DNA of 64,000 bases. It comes from Rhodocollybia butyracea. Lineage: Eukaryota; Basidiomycota; Agaricomycetes; Agaricales; Omphalotaceae. Below, in pieces: positions 22,583 to 32,190 of the stretch; the stretch's first letter is position 1; each line of letters starts with the position of its first letter. Under the pieces are notes generated by a model that saw nothing but the letters and a program-made list of their open reading frames with translations, did no database searches and was not told where the DNA came from. Where the stretch lies: assembly GCA_015501585.1 (NCBI GenBank), contig JADNRY010000191.1:1-64000 (forward strand), given 5' to 3'. The position numbers were made by a program, and so were the translations under genes.

Positions 22583-24592
22583 ATGCTACGACAAGGTGCC
22601 TTCCTTGGCGACCTTCCTGATTTACTAGAAACGATAATCATTCCCAATCACAGCTCAACGTTCCAGCACCCAGAAGCCCTGGCAAAATACATTCAGGAGG
22701 ATCTTGAACAAGGTCGGATAGATGGTCCCTTCACCAAAGAAGAAATTGAGTTGATCGTTGCGGGACCTTTCATCTGCGAACCCCTCACTATCGCAGAACA
22801 GGAACAAGGACCTGGTCTCCCAACAAAGTTCAGGGTATGCCGTGACTTATCAAGAGATGGAAAGACTTCCAATGGGAACATCTTTCCTTCCATCAACTCC
22901 TTCGTTATGAAGGAAGATTTTCCCACTCGATTAGATGGTCCAGCTAAATTTGCTGAAATGGTCAGTTCCTTTTTTTCCCCTGCCCTTTCTCCCAAATACC
23001 TTTGCCTATGGGCACCTTTCACGCATATCCACATCTTTATGCCTCTGGCACCATTACGCCTCCGGGCACCCCTACACCTATGGACACTATTATGCCTCCG
23101 GGCACCCCTACGCCTATGGGCACTATTACGCCTCCGGGCACCATTACGCCCCCGGGCACCATTACGCCTTTGGGCACCATTACGCCTATGGGCACTATTA
23201 CGCCTCCGGGCACCATTACGCCTCCGGGCACCCCTACGCCTATGGGCACTATTACGCCTCTGGGCACCATTATGCCTTCGGGCACCATTACGCCTCCAGG
23301 CACCTTCACGCCTCCGGGCATCTCTACGCCTATGGGCATTGTTACACCCACTTTCTACAAAGCTTTGGATCTATGAGATCTGCGTGCTGACTTTACACTT
23401 ACTTCAGGTCGCATGTGCACCTCCTGGTACCCAATGCTTGTCACTAGACATCGAAAAATTCCACCACACATGCCCAGTACAATGCGAACAGAAATATGCC
23501 CTTGTTTTTGGTGATAACAATAACCGCTTCTACATCGATAATTGCATGTGTTTTGGAGCAAGCCCCGCCAGTAGCAACGCCGGTATGATTGGCAACGCAG
23601 TAGTTGACATTTGGCAAGCACGGAAAATTCAACCAGTATTCAAATACGAAGATGACTACAACATCTGGCGTATGGCCAACAAGCTCGGCCTCTACAAATA
23701 TGATAAAGCAATAGCACTCTCCCGAGTGGAAGGCTTACACATCCCGTGGCAACTTCAGAAATGTGATGAATTTTTCGCATCTGTTGTAAAATACCTCGGT
23801 TTCCTCTGGGACTTCGAACGGAAACAAGTCAGCCTACAGGAACTGAAACGCCTTAAGTATCTCATGCGCATCTGTCAGTTCATTGCAGATTTTGACGGCA
23901 AACGTGCTCCCCTCCAGCGTATCCAATCAGTCCACGGAACCCTTTGCCACATTGCCTTCATTCACCCCAACGGTTGTTCTCATCTTCCAGCCCTCTCCAA
24001 CTTCATGGCCTCCTACAATGGCTCCTTTGAGGAGCGCCATGGGCGTTACCCTCCCGATAAAGTCCTCACTGAACTACAATGGTGGATCATCAGACTAGAA
24101 GATCCTTCTCACTACCGAGAACTCCGACCTAAAGGCCCTCTTCAGGACTTGGGAATATATGTTGATGCCTCAACAGGTTGGGGTATAGGCATTATCTACC
24201 GTGGCCACTGGATGGCCTTCCGCCTCCGTCCGGAATGGAAGATTCCCGGCAGAGACATATGTTGGCTTGAAACTGTTGCCATCGAGCTCCTTGCATACCT
24301 CCTTGAAACCAAAGGTTTCCACGACGCACATGTTCTATTTTGTTCTGATAACCAAGGCACTATTGGTGCTATCGACAAAGGCCGCAGCCCAAATTACTGG
24401 ATCAACATGTCAGTCCAACGTACACTCAGTGTACTTGGCCCTCTTTCCATCCTTCCCAAAATGGAGTACATTGAATCCAAACTCAACCTGGCTGACCCAA
24501 TCTCGCGTGGAGATCTCGGGTTACCAGAGTTTAAACTTCCCCTTACATTTATGCTCCCTGATGAGCTTACCAAATTACTCGATTATGTTTGA
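22583..24592 (+). CDS. reverse transcriptase-RNase H of DIRS/Ngaro-like retrotransposon
   Basis: Copies element RNA to DNA. The spliced product is 520 aa: exon 22583-22960, intron 22961-23407, exon 23408-24592. The intron donor GTCAGT follows FAEM and the acceptor TTCAG precedes VACAPPGTQ. Its 447 nt are a multiple of three and stop-free, so the frame reads through a minisatellite. RT blocks: FRVCRDLS, SLDIEKFHHTCPV, the catalytic YEDD at about residues 206-209, then VKYLGFLWD. The RNase H domain has GIYVDASTGWGIGI (D), WLETVAIELLA (E), CSDNQGTIGAI (D) and LNLADPISRG (D). All catalytic acids are present. The N-terminal part (EDLEQGRIDGPFTKEEIE) is the usual linker. It is the best preserved retroelement gene in this region. 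Confidence 0.85.
   Translation: MLRQGAFLGDLPDLLETIIIPNHSSTFQHPEALAKYIQEDLEQGRIDGPFTKEEIELIVAGPFICEPLTIAEQEQGPGLPTKFRVCRDLSRDGKTSNGNIFPSINSFVMKEDFPTRLDGPAKFAEMVSSFFSPALSPKYLCLWAPFTHIHIFMPLAPLRLRAPLHLWTLLCLRAPLRLWALLRLRAPLRPRAPLRLWAPLRLWALLRLRAPLRLRAPLRLWALLRLWAPLCLRAPLRLQAPSRLRASLRLWALLHPLSTKLWIYEICVLTLHLLQVACAPPGTQCLSLDIEKFHHTCPVQCEQKYALVFGDNNNRFYIDNCMCFGASPASSNAGMIGNAVVDIWQARKIQPVFKYEDDYNIWRMANKLGLYKYDKAIALSRVEGLHIPWQLQKCDEFFASVVKYLGFLWDFERKQVSLQELKRLKYLMRICQFIADFDGKRAPLQRIQSVHGTLCHIAFIHPNGCSHLPALSNFMASYNGSFEERHGRYPPDKVLTELQWWIIRLEDPSHYRELRPKGPLQDLGIYVDASTGWGIGIIYRGHWMAFRLRPEWKIPGRDICWLETVAIELLAYLLETKGFHDAHVLFCSDNQGTIGAIDKGRSPNYWINMSVQRTLSVLGPLSILPKMEYIESKLNLADPISRGDLGLPEFKLPLTFMLPDELTKLLDYV
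23037..23345 (+). repeat. 18-bp minisatellite inside the RT intron
   Basis: About 17 copies of an 18-bp unit, CCTCCGGGCACCATTACG or CCTATGGGCACTATTACG, between the donor at 22961 and the acceptor at 23407. The unit is a multiple of three with no stop in several frames, so Leu/Arg-, His/Tyr- and Pro/Thr-rich frames appear on both strands. These are not proteins. Confidence 0.93.
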
Positions 24593-24688
24593 GTAAATTT
24601 ACCATTTTCTCACTTCTATGATTCACGAACTTACACTTTGCTCTAGTTTTTGGAGTAACTTAGCGCCAGCACAAGCTCGCGCGAACAG

Positions 24689-25838
24689 CAGTGTTCCATG
24701 CCCGCCGCCAGGAATGGGATTCCATTCTCTTAAGGAAATGGACTCTATTTATGATCACTATACTTTAAGTACATTGCAACTACTTAAGAATATAAAACTA
24801 CTTAAAGACTACAAAATACTTAAGTTGCTATAGAGGAGAATAGAAAGGTTTGAGCAAGATCTTAAGGGACTCATTAAGAGCATTCTTAAGAATATTTTGA
24901 AGCCTTACTGTGAAAAGCTTTGAGTCCTGTCTTAAGGATGTCATTAAAGAACATGTAAAAAGCTTAATGCAACCAGTCACTTACCCGTGTCTCATTATCT
25001 TATCATTCTCCCTTTCGCTCTTGCCTGGCGCTACTGCGGCGCGGGGGTCGATTTTGGGCCGAGAAGGTGTTGTATCACCAGTGGCCAATTGAGGACAGTG
25101 CTGTCAACAGTCTGTGAGTTGTACAAGTCACCACACCAAGTGGTAGGCGGTGCCCAGTAGTGACAGACAGTGGATCGGACGAGTCGATGCGGCGCAACGA
25201 GGATGAAAGAAAGAGGAAAGAGGCGAAGTGGTGTTAGCGCCCATTTCCATCAACCATGTGATGGGTCAAAGCACCGCTTGGAAAATACAATAAGTAAGAG
25301 CCGGGCTTTGTCTGATCTCCTTTTGTCTTTTTAAACAATAGACAGAAGTACTTCAAGTTTAAAATGCTTGACCACCGTGGGCTGCCATCTTCTTGCCTTT
25401 TCCCTCCCCCTCCCGAGTCCCCCCTCCTGCCTATGTATTGTACTTGATGCAAAGTGATTTCAAAGTGTTCAACTCGGTCCTCGGATTTGAACAGCGCGCC
25501 ATGCGCTATTGGGCAACGCAGGCAATAGTTTTGTATTACTTTGGCACTGGTCAGCGAGGCAAGCGGCGAGGTGGCTGAGAACACAGATTTCGTCTCACTT
25601 GATAAGTGTATCCTTATGCACTGGCGCGCAACTTAGGTATGGCTATTTCTTAATCAATTGTTGTTAAGATGTTTTTAAGAGCATCATGATATTCTTAAGG
25701 AAAATTTTCCTAAGAACTTTTAGGTATCTAGGAGAATAGTTGTTAAGAACTTGTTGAGGATTTACATTTCTTAAAGAATATTTCAAAACAATAGATCATA
25801 AATAGTGTCTATTCTTTAAGAACAATGGAATCCCACTG
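24689..25838. mobile_element. MITE-like element with about 55-bp terminal inverted repeats
   Basis: The left end TGGGATTCCATTCTCTTAAG (24715 region), followed by CTCTATTTATGATC, is matched in reverse complement by the right end: ACTATTTATGATC and TGGGATTCCATTGTTCTTAA when read from 25840 leftwards. CTTAAG palindromes are frequent in both arms (24780-24980, 25660-25790). The centre (25000-25600) is GC-richer and unlike the arms, so it may be captured host DNA. No transposase. The outermost CAGTG/CACTG ends are tentative. Confidence 0.55.
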
Positions 25839-26420
25839 TACGAGTTTACTTGGTTTGGATCGTATGAAGTAGGGGGTGTGTTAAGCTACGATACTTCATA
25901 TGATATCTTTTGCTTTGTCATTTCCAATTTAGTATATTTCTTCTTTCCATTTCTATTGCTTACATATGAGACATTCCTATATGTATATACTTAGGCGGTT
26001 CACGATTTCCACTCCCTCAGTTGTAACGACTACGAACAACTGAGGTGAGTTTCTCTTTTCCCTTTTACTAGTATTTTGCTTATCTTTCGTAGATATTTAT
26101 TTGTTCTACAGGTAGTGTATATCAGTTGTAACGACTACGAACGACTGAGATATTTATTTGTTCTACATTATCCAGTCAATATATTGATTTCCTGAACCAC
26201 AGGATTTGATCTGTATCCCGTCTCGGAGCCACCATAAGGAATCAAATCTGTTTGAGTCGCCGGATACGCTACTATTGGTATTATCGCTGTATTGTTAGAA
26301 GTGATTTGGAGCTGTTATGATTAAAGTTCATCTTTATGGGAGAGGATGCACTGAACACCTCACCTCATGTATATCAGCACTGACACCCAGATTCGAAGCA
26401 TTGCCGTGCATAGTAATTAA
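25839..26420. other. possible solo LTR (TGTGTTAAG...GAACCACA) and flanking DNA
   Basis: The stretch 25877-26202 begins TGTGTTAAGCTACG and ends CTGAACCACA, with a polypyrimidine/AT-rich body. A partial internal tandem duplication repeats TTGTAACGACTACGAAC at 26021 and 26124 and GATATTTATTTGTTCTAC at 26092 and 26147. This resembles a copia-type LTR. No matching 5-bp target duplication was found, so the call is weak. Confidence 0.3.
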
Positions 26421-26640
26421 TCAGTAGCTGGGGATATTTTGAGAGTTTAGCACAGATCTATATATTGTTGCGACATCATAGGCATTGTTCAGCAAAACAT
26501 TAAATAATCCCAAAACATTAATCCCACTTGCATATCCACCGGGTTTAATTACGCCGGTCGCTAATCCAAATGCCTGGTAGGCGAAGGCTCCTTGAACGAG
26601 ATTGAGTCCAAAATCTTCGGTAGAGTACACCCTTCTTTGG
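26421..26640 (-). other. short coding-like fragment, unknown
   Basis: A minus-strand frame ends in TAA/TGA-flanked DNA with a plausible hydrophobic composition (LVQGAFAYQAFGLATGV, GINVLGLFNVLLNNAYDVAT). No partner exon or domain was found. It may be the last exon of a lost gene. Confidence 0.25.
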
Positions 26641-26867
26641 TTTGTTCAATTGTTGTCCTTCTTTTTCTGTCCTTTTTTTTTTGGACCGATTCCACACAGT
26701 AGAAGCTGTATGACTACTTGTGCGCATGGGACTAGCAAGTTTTGAGATATGCGAGGATATGCGATGGTCGATCATCGATCAGGGTCGGCGCTCGTTTTCC
26801 ATAAATGTTTATTGTTGTTGGCCGCTCTGAATAAATATTTGCTATCATTATGTAGTCATGCCGATGC

Positions 26868-26882
26868 TGTGTATATAAAGCC
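26868..26882 (+). promoter_or_regulatory. TATA-like box (GTGTATATAAAGCC)
   Basis: A good TATA match about 30 bp upstream of a pyrimidine-rich stretch that precedes the coding-like exon at 27043. It is the only clear TATA-type motif I noticed next to a candidate gene. Confidence 0.35.
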
Positions 26883-26999
26883 ACGTTTGAATCTGTTTGG
26901 TCTTGCTTTACCATCTCCGCCACGCTTCCTTTGCCCTCAAGCCATCTTCGAGACCTTTTCCTACCACGCTTCATAAAATTAAAAACAGGAAGTGTGGAG

Positions 27000-28300
27000 A
27001 GCTCCCATGCGTGCCTAGAAGCTGTGGGATAGTCAGAGTACATTGGCCTTGTACGCGTACTATCATTGGGCACTGCTCCTCCACCACGAGGACGAGTCTG
27101 CATTTGGCCAGCGCGCCTGCGTGCTTTCTCAAGCTCTGGAATTGGTCAATGACAAGATACATAGCTTGTGCTTTACTGGCCTGGAAGGTGTTAACGACTT
27201 GCAATTGGTGCTGGGTGGAAGGGCTGATGTGTACGCTACCGTGACTGTGTCCTACCAGGTACGTCTGTCCTTTTTATGGCCCTTGAAGCTTGAACGCTAA
27301 CATTCCTTTAATCTAGGATTGTTCACTCACTGCACTAGTTGAGTAGCCACACAACTTTGACCCGTTCTTTTTCTCTACTCATTCAGTAACCCGATTAGCC
27401 TGGTTTAAACCAGAGGCATAAAGTAGAAATCTGGTTAAACCATTGTAAAGAACTCAAGCTACAGTTAAACCAGGTTAAACCATGGTTGAATGAGTTAAAA
27501 ATTGAGTTTGACCTGGTTAAACTAAGATAAACTGGGTTTAACCTTGAAGTGCATTTGAATCTACATTTTATTACTTGATTAACATACTGTAGTGGTGATG
27601 AGTACCCATGAAAAGTTTATGGATTGTAGACAGGTCACGGAGATTTCAGGTTTCCTTTTTAGTCCCCAGAATAGCAGGGGCAAGCCCCTGCACCCCATAT
27701 ATATTCTCAACCCTAACCCTAAACCTAACCCCTAACTAAGTGCTCCCCAGGTTTGGCATGTCCCAGACAGCTCTCTAATGTTAGGGTTAGCACAAAACCC
27801 TAACGAGAGCTGCCTTCGACATTGCTTAATATGCCAAAAAGGAAATTAAAAATCTCCGTGAGTTGTCTACAATCCATACACTTCTCATGGGGACTCACCA
27901 CTACTACAGTATCCTAACTAAGAGCTGAAATGTGTATTAATTCTCTGGTTAAACCAGGTTTATCTCAGTTTAACCACAGTAAACATAATTTTTAACTCAT
28001 CTACCCACAGTTTAAACAGGTTTAACCAGTAAATTATGGTTTGACTGCTTAACAGTGGTTTAACCAAATTTCTACTTCATGCCTCTAGTTTAAACCAAGC
28101 TAGTCTTGTTTTACACTCATTACCCCACAACGTTTGGACCCTTCTTATGCCCGGCTGGACTGTAACACCGTATGTTTCCACTACGGATGGCCACGCTTCC
28201 TCGGGATCAGAATGCTACGCTTTTAAATCCAAATTCACTGTGCTTTCGTTTGCATCTGACGCAGCTCGTGGGAGTCTCCATGTATGTATGTTTTGAGCGC
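27000..28300 (+). pseudogene. hypothetical gene fragment interrupted by a MITE
   Basis: The first exon reads YAYYHWALLLHHEDESAFG and LGGRADVYATVTVSYQ, and ends at a GTACGT donor (about 27258). A second exon, DCSLTALVE, follows an AG acceptor near 27316. Coding resumes after the inverted-repeat element at about 28130 with HNVWTLLMPGWTVTPYVSTT and ECYAFKSKFTVLSFASDA, ending near a GTATGT donor at 28285. A duplicated ACAAC(T/G)TTTGGACCC-like stretch occurs at both edges of the element. No family is recognised. Exon order supports one gene split by transposition. Confidence 0.4.
27375..28120. mobile_element. foldback MITE with telomere-like motifs
   Basis: The left arm (AGCCTGGTTTAAACCAGAGG, CATAAAGTAGAAATCTGGTT) is matched in reverse complement by the right arm ending near 28115. 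A second inner inverted pair lies at 27588-27660 and 27838-27912 (GTAGTGGTGATGAGTACCC against its complement; GATTGTAGACA against TGTCTACAATC). Direct ACTCATT copies flank the element and may be its target duplication. The loop carries CCCTAACCCTAAACCTAACCCC (27708-27733) and TTAGGGTTAG (27781). It has no coding frame and sits inside the gene fragment described at 27000-28300. Confidence 0.7.
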
Positions 28301-28499
28301 TACAATATCTCTAGCTGATGCAGTTTAGCTGACGCGGACTATTCATTAATGCGGATGCAGTGTTGACTACGATCCGGGTAAGCTTAATTATTTTCTAATA
28401 GCCGTTGTGCGCTGATTATGTTTCATAGGAAGCCGTGAGATATACTGTTCGGGACTGCTCAAGCACGTTGGTTGCTTGCATGGAGGGTTTGAGTTTTTG

Positions 28500-28781
28500 T
28501 AGCGAGTGCCATGCCAAAGCCTTGAGGACTCCAGTAGAGGTATCTAGGGCCCAGATACCTCTCCTGAAGCCCTTGGGGTAGGCAAGAAGTCTTGTATTTG
28601 ATTGAAAAGAGTCTTGTATTCGATTTACGTTAAGTTTACATTAGGATTAGGGTGTTGTATTTGAATGTCTCGATCTATCTATACAACCCGTATACAACTA
28701 CGTATGATTTGCATGGGCGCTTAATTTGGCATTGGTTGTTCAAGAGGTGTGTTGCTCTTGCACTTCCGCAACTCTCTCGCG
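28500..28781. other. AT-rich spacer
   Basis: Short near-duplicate motifs TCTTGTATTTGATTG and TCTTGTATTCGATT lie at about 28590-28625. Nothing else was seen. Confidence 0.3.
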
Positions 28782-29075
28782 ATGGATTCCAAAGACATCG
28801 AGCGTATCAAGATCAGCCAAGTTTTCAATCCCGATGATGTTTATCGGCTTGGAGAGATCATTGCAGAGCCAAACATTCCTCACCAGCCTTAGCGCCCCAT
28901 ACTATGATGGAAAGGTTTGTTTTTTATCCTCAATCTTATACTACTACATTTTCATAACTCCCATCGTAGCTCTGGCGTCATGTCAACGTTCCTCTTCCTC
29001 CAAAAGTTATCATCACCGACCTTGACCAGGCAAGCGAAGACAAAGACGGTAGGCCCAAGGAAAGGCAGTTGGATT
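28782..29075 (+). CDS. hypothetical gene fragment, two exons
   Basis: ATG 28782 opens MDSKDIERIKISQVFNPDD followed by VYRLGEIIAEPNIP. A one-base shift then moves the frame to SLSAPYYDGK, which ends at a GTTTGT donor (28915). The second exon (from about 28970) reads LWRHVNVPLPPKVIITDLDQ and ends at GGTAGG near 29049. No family is recognised and no continuation was found. Probably a remnant. Confidence 0.35.
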
Positions 29076-29217
29076 ATAGGTGTGGGATTTGTCAGAAATA
29101 TTAATGAAATTAATTCAGAAGGATGGAGAGGAGCGAAGGTAGAGAAAGGTCTACTTAGTTAGCGATTCTTTACAGATGAACTAGTTCAATACAACGGTCA
29201 ACCTAGGCGTGAACGTA

Positions 29218-29485
29218 ACAAATCAGCTGTAGTAATTCCCAGTACCCCGGGCATCAAAAACACCTCTGGAGTTTGACTGCCCGGCAAACATCTCTGTGAT
29301 ATTCTGACCTCCCGATGACAACCCGCTATTCGATGAACCTGGTAAAAAATCACAGGGACGACTATTAAATGCTCCTTTGCAATCATCCCGGTGGCACACC
29401 TTGCAAGTCCTCTTCTGGCGCTTCTTGGGCTGCAGCTGTTCAGAGGCTTGAGATCCTCGCTTCTGGGATTTCTGGCTTATGGTTT
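29218..29485 (-). pseudogene. C-terminal zinc-knuckle fragment, probably from a transposase
   Basis: The minus-strand frame runs through a basic stretch (LQPKKRQKRTC) into CKVCHRDDCKGAFNSRPC, a compact Cys cluster, then a Gly/Ser-rich tail ending GVFDARGTGNYYS and a stop. Such a C-terminal knuckle is seen in several fungal DDE transposases. That link is inference from the motif alone, as no catalytic domain remains upstream. Confidence 0.4.
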
Positions 29486-29763
29486 ATGTCCGTGGAGACT
29501 GTGGTTTTTTCAAGTTTTTCAAGTTTGAAAAAGAGAGAAAAAAGAGAGAAAAGAGAGAGATATACCTCTAGTATTAATCTACAAGGATCCAAGAAATTTT
29601 AGCTTAGAATTGCCCTGACAGCTCAATTTTTGAAAAAGCGTTGAAAATCGTGTTTGGCGGGCGCAAGCTGATTTCAAGTTTATGCCATGTGACCATTGGA
29701 CTTAAGCCCGGCCAATCATTTTCAAGATGACACAGCTGAAATTGTGTCAGACGGCCAAATGGG
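29486..29763. other. left flank of the gypsy element
   Basis: Contains an AAGAGAGAAA-type purine tract (29528-29560). It ends in TGGG directly before the 5' LTR. Confidence 0.4.
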
Positions 29764-30023
29764 TGTTGTATATTATCTTATCAGTGTCCCGTTTCCGTCC
29801 CAGTCTTATCTTTGGTTCCCCGATTTGGTTTAGTTCTTCAAAGCTTCGCGTGAAAAACTCCTTTGTCCGTGACCACGACCACGTAACCTTTTTCCCACGC
29901 CAAAACGCGTCCGACACAATCGACGACGCGCACCCGGCAACACCAACAAAAATTAGACTACGTAGTAAACATAGAACATAGCTAACACACTAAAAGAAAG
30001 AAAGCAACACCAAAAAGACGGTC

Positions 30024-31043
30024 ATGAGCGACAAATCGTCCTCACCCGCACCGTCAACACCACAACTACGCCCACGACCAAAATCACCCGAAAAAGCGAA
30101 AGAAACACTACTTGCTGCAGGATGGCCCGTAGACACAACGGAGCCAGCCCATGACACGTTTAATACACTCATAGAATTAGCCAACGCTAACTTTACTGCC
30201 ATTACAGGCACAACATCAGCATTAAAAGCCAAAAAGAAAGAATGGGAACTAACGAGAGCGGCAGCCATATATCTAAAGGATCAATTCAAAACTAAACGCA
30301 GGAACGACATGGCGGAAGACATAGCTGAAGAGGTGGCCACCATAATCCAACGAACGACAAAAGGCAACAACACCAACATAGGAGACGATGATGCCAACGA
30401 AATCATAGACAGCATCACAACACGACTGGAACAGATGTTCGAATTCAAACTAGAAGAGCTAACAGGAAATGCTACATCACTTAAGATCACCGACGAAACA
30501 GCCCTAACACAAATAATAGCGGACAGAGTACAACTTACCCTAGCAAGGACCAATGGGACAAATGACAAAGGAGGCACAAACAGCCTTCGACACGGCCACA
30601 AACATAGTAGAAAAATGCGAAGGAATGATGGAAGACATTGAAGAAGCCAAAGAAAGACTAGGTGATATCACCTATAAACTACAAAAACTCACAAAAAGCA
30701 CACTACCAGATGGCAATGAAGGAGGAAAGACCTATGAAGGCTGGGACCACTACACCAACGAACTAGACGCCACAATCAACCAACACGGAGAGATCTGAGC
30801 CTCTTTCGCCGAAACCCTACGGATAGGTGCTGAAAAACAAGCAGAAAAGGTGGCGAGCGTAGCAGCAGGTAACATACTATGAGCGCCACATGCCCAAGCA
30901 ATACGGGACGCCAAAAATGCAGCACGCAAATTTGTAATCAGAGAGGCAGAAAGTGACATTGAGGGCCTCCACTGGCTCGAAGCACTCAGTGAGAAGGAGC
31001 TAGTACAAGCGGCAAACAATCAAACAGAAAAAAAAAAAAAACA

Positions 31044-31109
<66 letters not shown>

Positions 31110-32190
31110 AGTACAGTGACAAAGAAGAACAAGATACAAAAATAGAACAAGCGGCAAAACACCATCAAACGAGCGCGCTGGATCAAACCAGCAGACAAGC
31201 GACACTCCAAACAGAAAGTAGCACATGCAATCCTATCCTTCAGCACACCAGAAGCCGCCAACCACACCATACAGAATGGACTTATCATACACGGCAGCTT
31301 GCTAGAGGTCCGGAAATCCCTCCCAGAGCCCCGACTTTGCAACAAGTGCCAACGCCCCGGGCACTTCGCCAAGGAAATGCAAGAACAAAATCGATGTCTG
31401 TGGAAGGTGCGCCAGACCACACCGCACGTCAGACTGCACAGCGACCACAGAGGAGCTCCTATGCGCCACATGCAAAACACATGGACATGGTGCATCCAGC
31501 CGCAACTGTCCAGCATTCCTACAACGATCCCTAGCCCTCCTACAACGACACCCAGAATGCAGATACAGACTCTTCATCACTGACAACCCAGAAACATGGA
31601 CCGCAAACCACACTGCCCAACAACAACCACAACCACAGACACGAGACGACAGCTGGGATGATGCATGGAGAAAAGAAGTACGAGATAGGGACCAAGGATG
31701 GCAACAAGTACAACGCAGGGGCAACGGCAGACTAGCCGGAGGAGCAAGAGGAGAAGGAGGCAGCCGCGGGGGATATTACCAAGGGACCACGAGATCAATA
31801 ACAAACACGCATAACAGAACACGACAACCAGAGGACTTCGGACGTCAACAAACACTGGATGGCTTCCTAACTCCCCAAGGCACAGGAACAAGCAGAGGGC
31901 GCCCACCAGAAAACAACCCTCCACGAAACAATATCAATACCACCAACCACAACTTTAACTTCGACCTCGATTTTGGACACAGCCAAAGCGACCCAAACAT
32001 GACCTTGCTCCAGGCCCTCCGTATACGTGACGAACAGATGCTGGCCAACAACGAGAACAGGAATAATGGAACAAACAATGCAACAGGCAGTCAGACCGGC
32101 AACAACACACCCAGGCCTCCCACAGCACTCACCCAAAACCGTCCCACCCCTCCCACACATAGAAGCTCTGATGGACACCATTCAGAATGA
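30024..32190 (+). pseudogene. LINE ORF1 (gag-like, CCHC zinc knuckles), broken
   Basis: RNA-binding ORF1 protein. The start MSDKSSSPAPSTPQLRP is followed by a helical region to about 30560, where a one-base shift occurs. It continues as QTAFDTATNIVEKCEGMMED. In-frame TGA codons at 30796 and 30880 stand where Arg (CGA) is likely. An A-tract of about 80 nt at 31029-31107 then falls in the coding region. Beyond it come knuckles LCNKCQRPGHFAKE and ATCKTHGHG with Cys partners, then a Gly/Arg- and Gln-rich tail. The frame reaches TGA 32188-32190, overlapping the ORF2 start at 32187 by four bases. Confidence 0.75.
31027..31107 (+). repeat. long internal A-tract in LINE ORF1
   Basis: About 80 bases, almost all A, with one C at about 31042, inside the ORF1 coding region between two conserved parts. 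It creates spurious poly-Phe frames on the minus strand. Confidence 0.95.

Larger units (their letters stand above)
19800..24592 (+). mobile_element. DIRS/Ngaro-like retrotransposon (gag + RT-RNase H), recombinase not found
   Basis: Plus-strand element, head to head with the deleted copy at 18.2-19.7 kb. It encodes a gag-like protein (19.83-22.4 kb, interrupted), then a reverse transcriptase-RNase H gene (22583-24592). The RT and RNase H blocks are of the DIRS/Ngaro type common in basidiomycetes. Downstream of the RNase H stop I find no tyrosine recombinase and no terminal repeats, so the 3' end is probably truncated or replaced at about 24.6 kb. Confidence 0.7.

Noticed and set aside
22935..23390. 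His/Tyr-, Pro/Thr- and Val/Gly-rich frames
   Set aside because: Translations of the 18-bp intron minisatellite; the splice sites of the RT gene exclude them.
30986..31516. Phe-rich minus-strand frames
   Set aside because: Caused by the A-tract in LINE ORF1.
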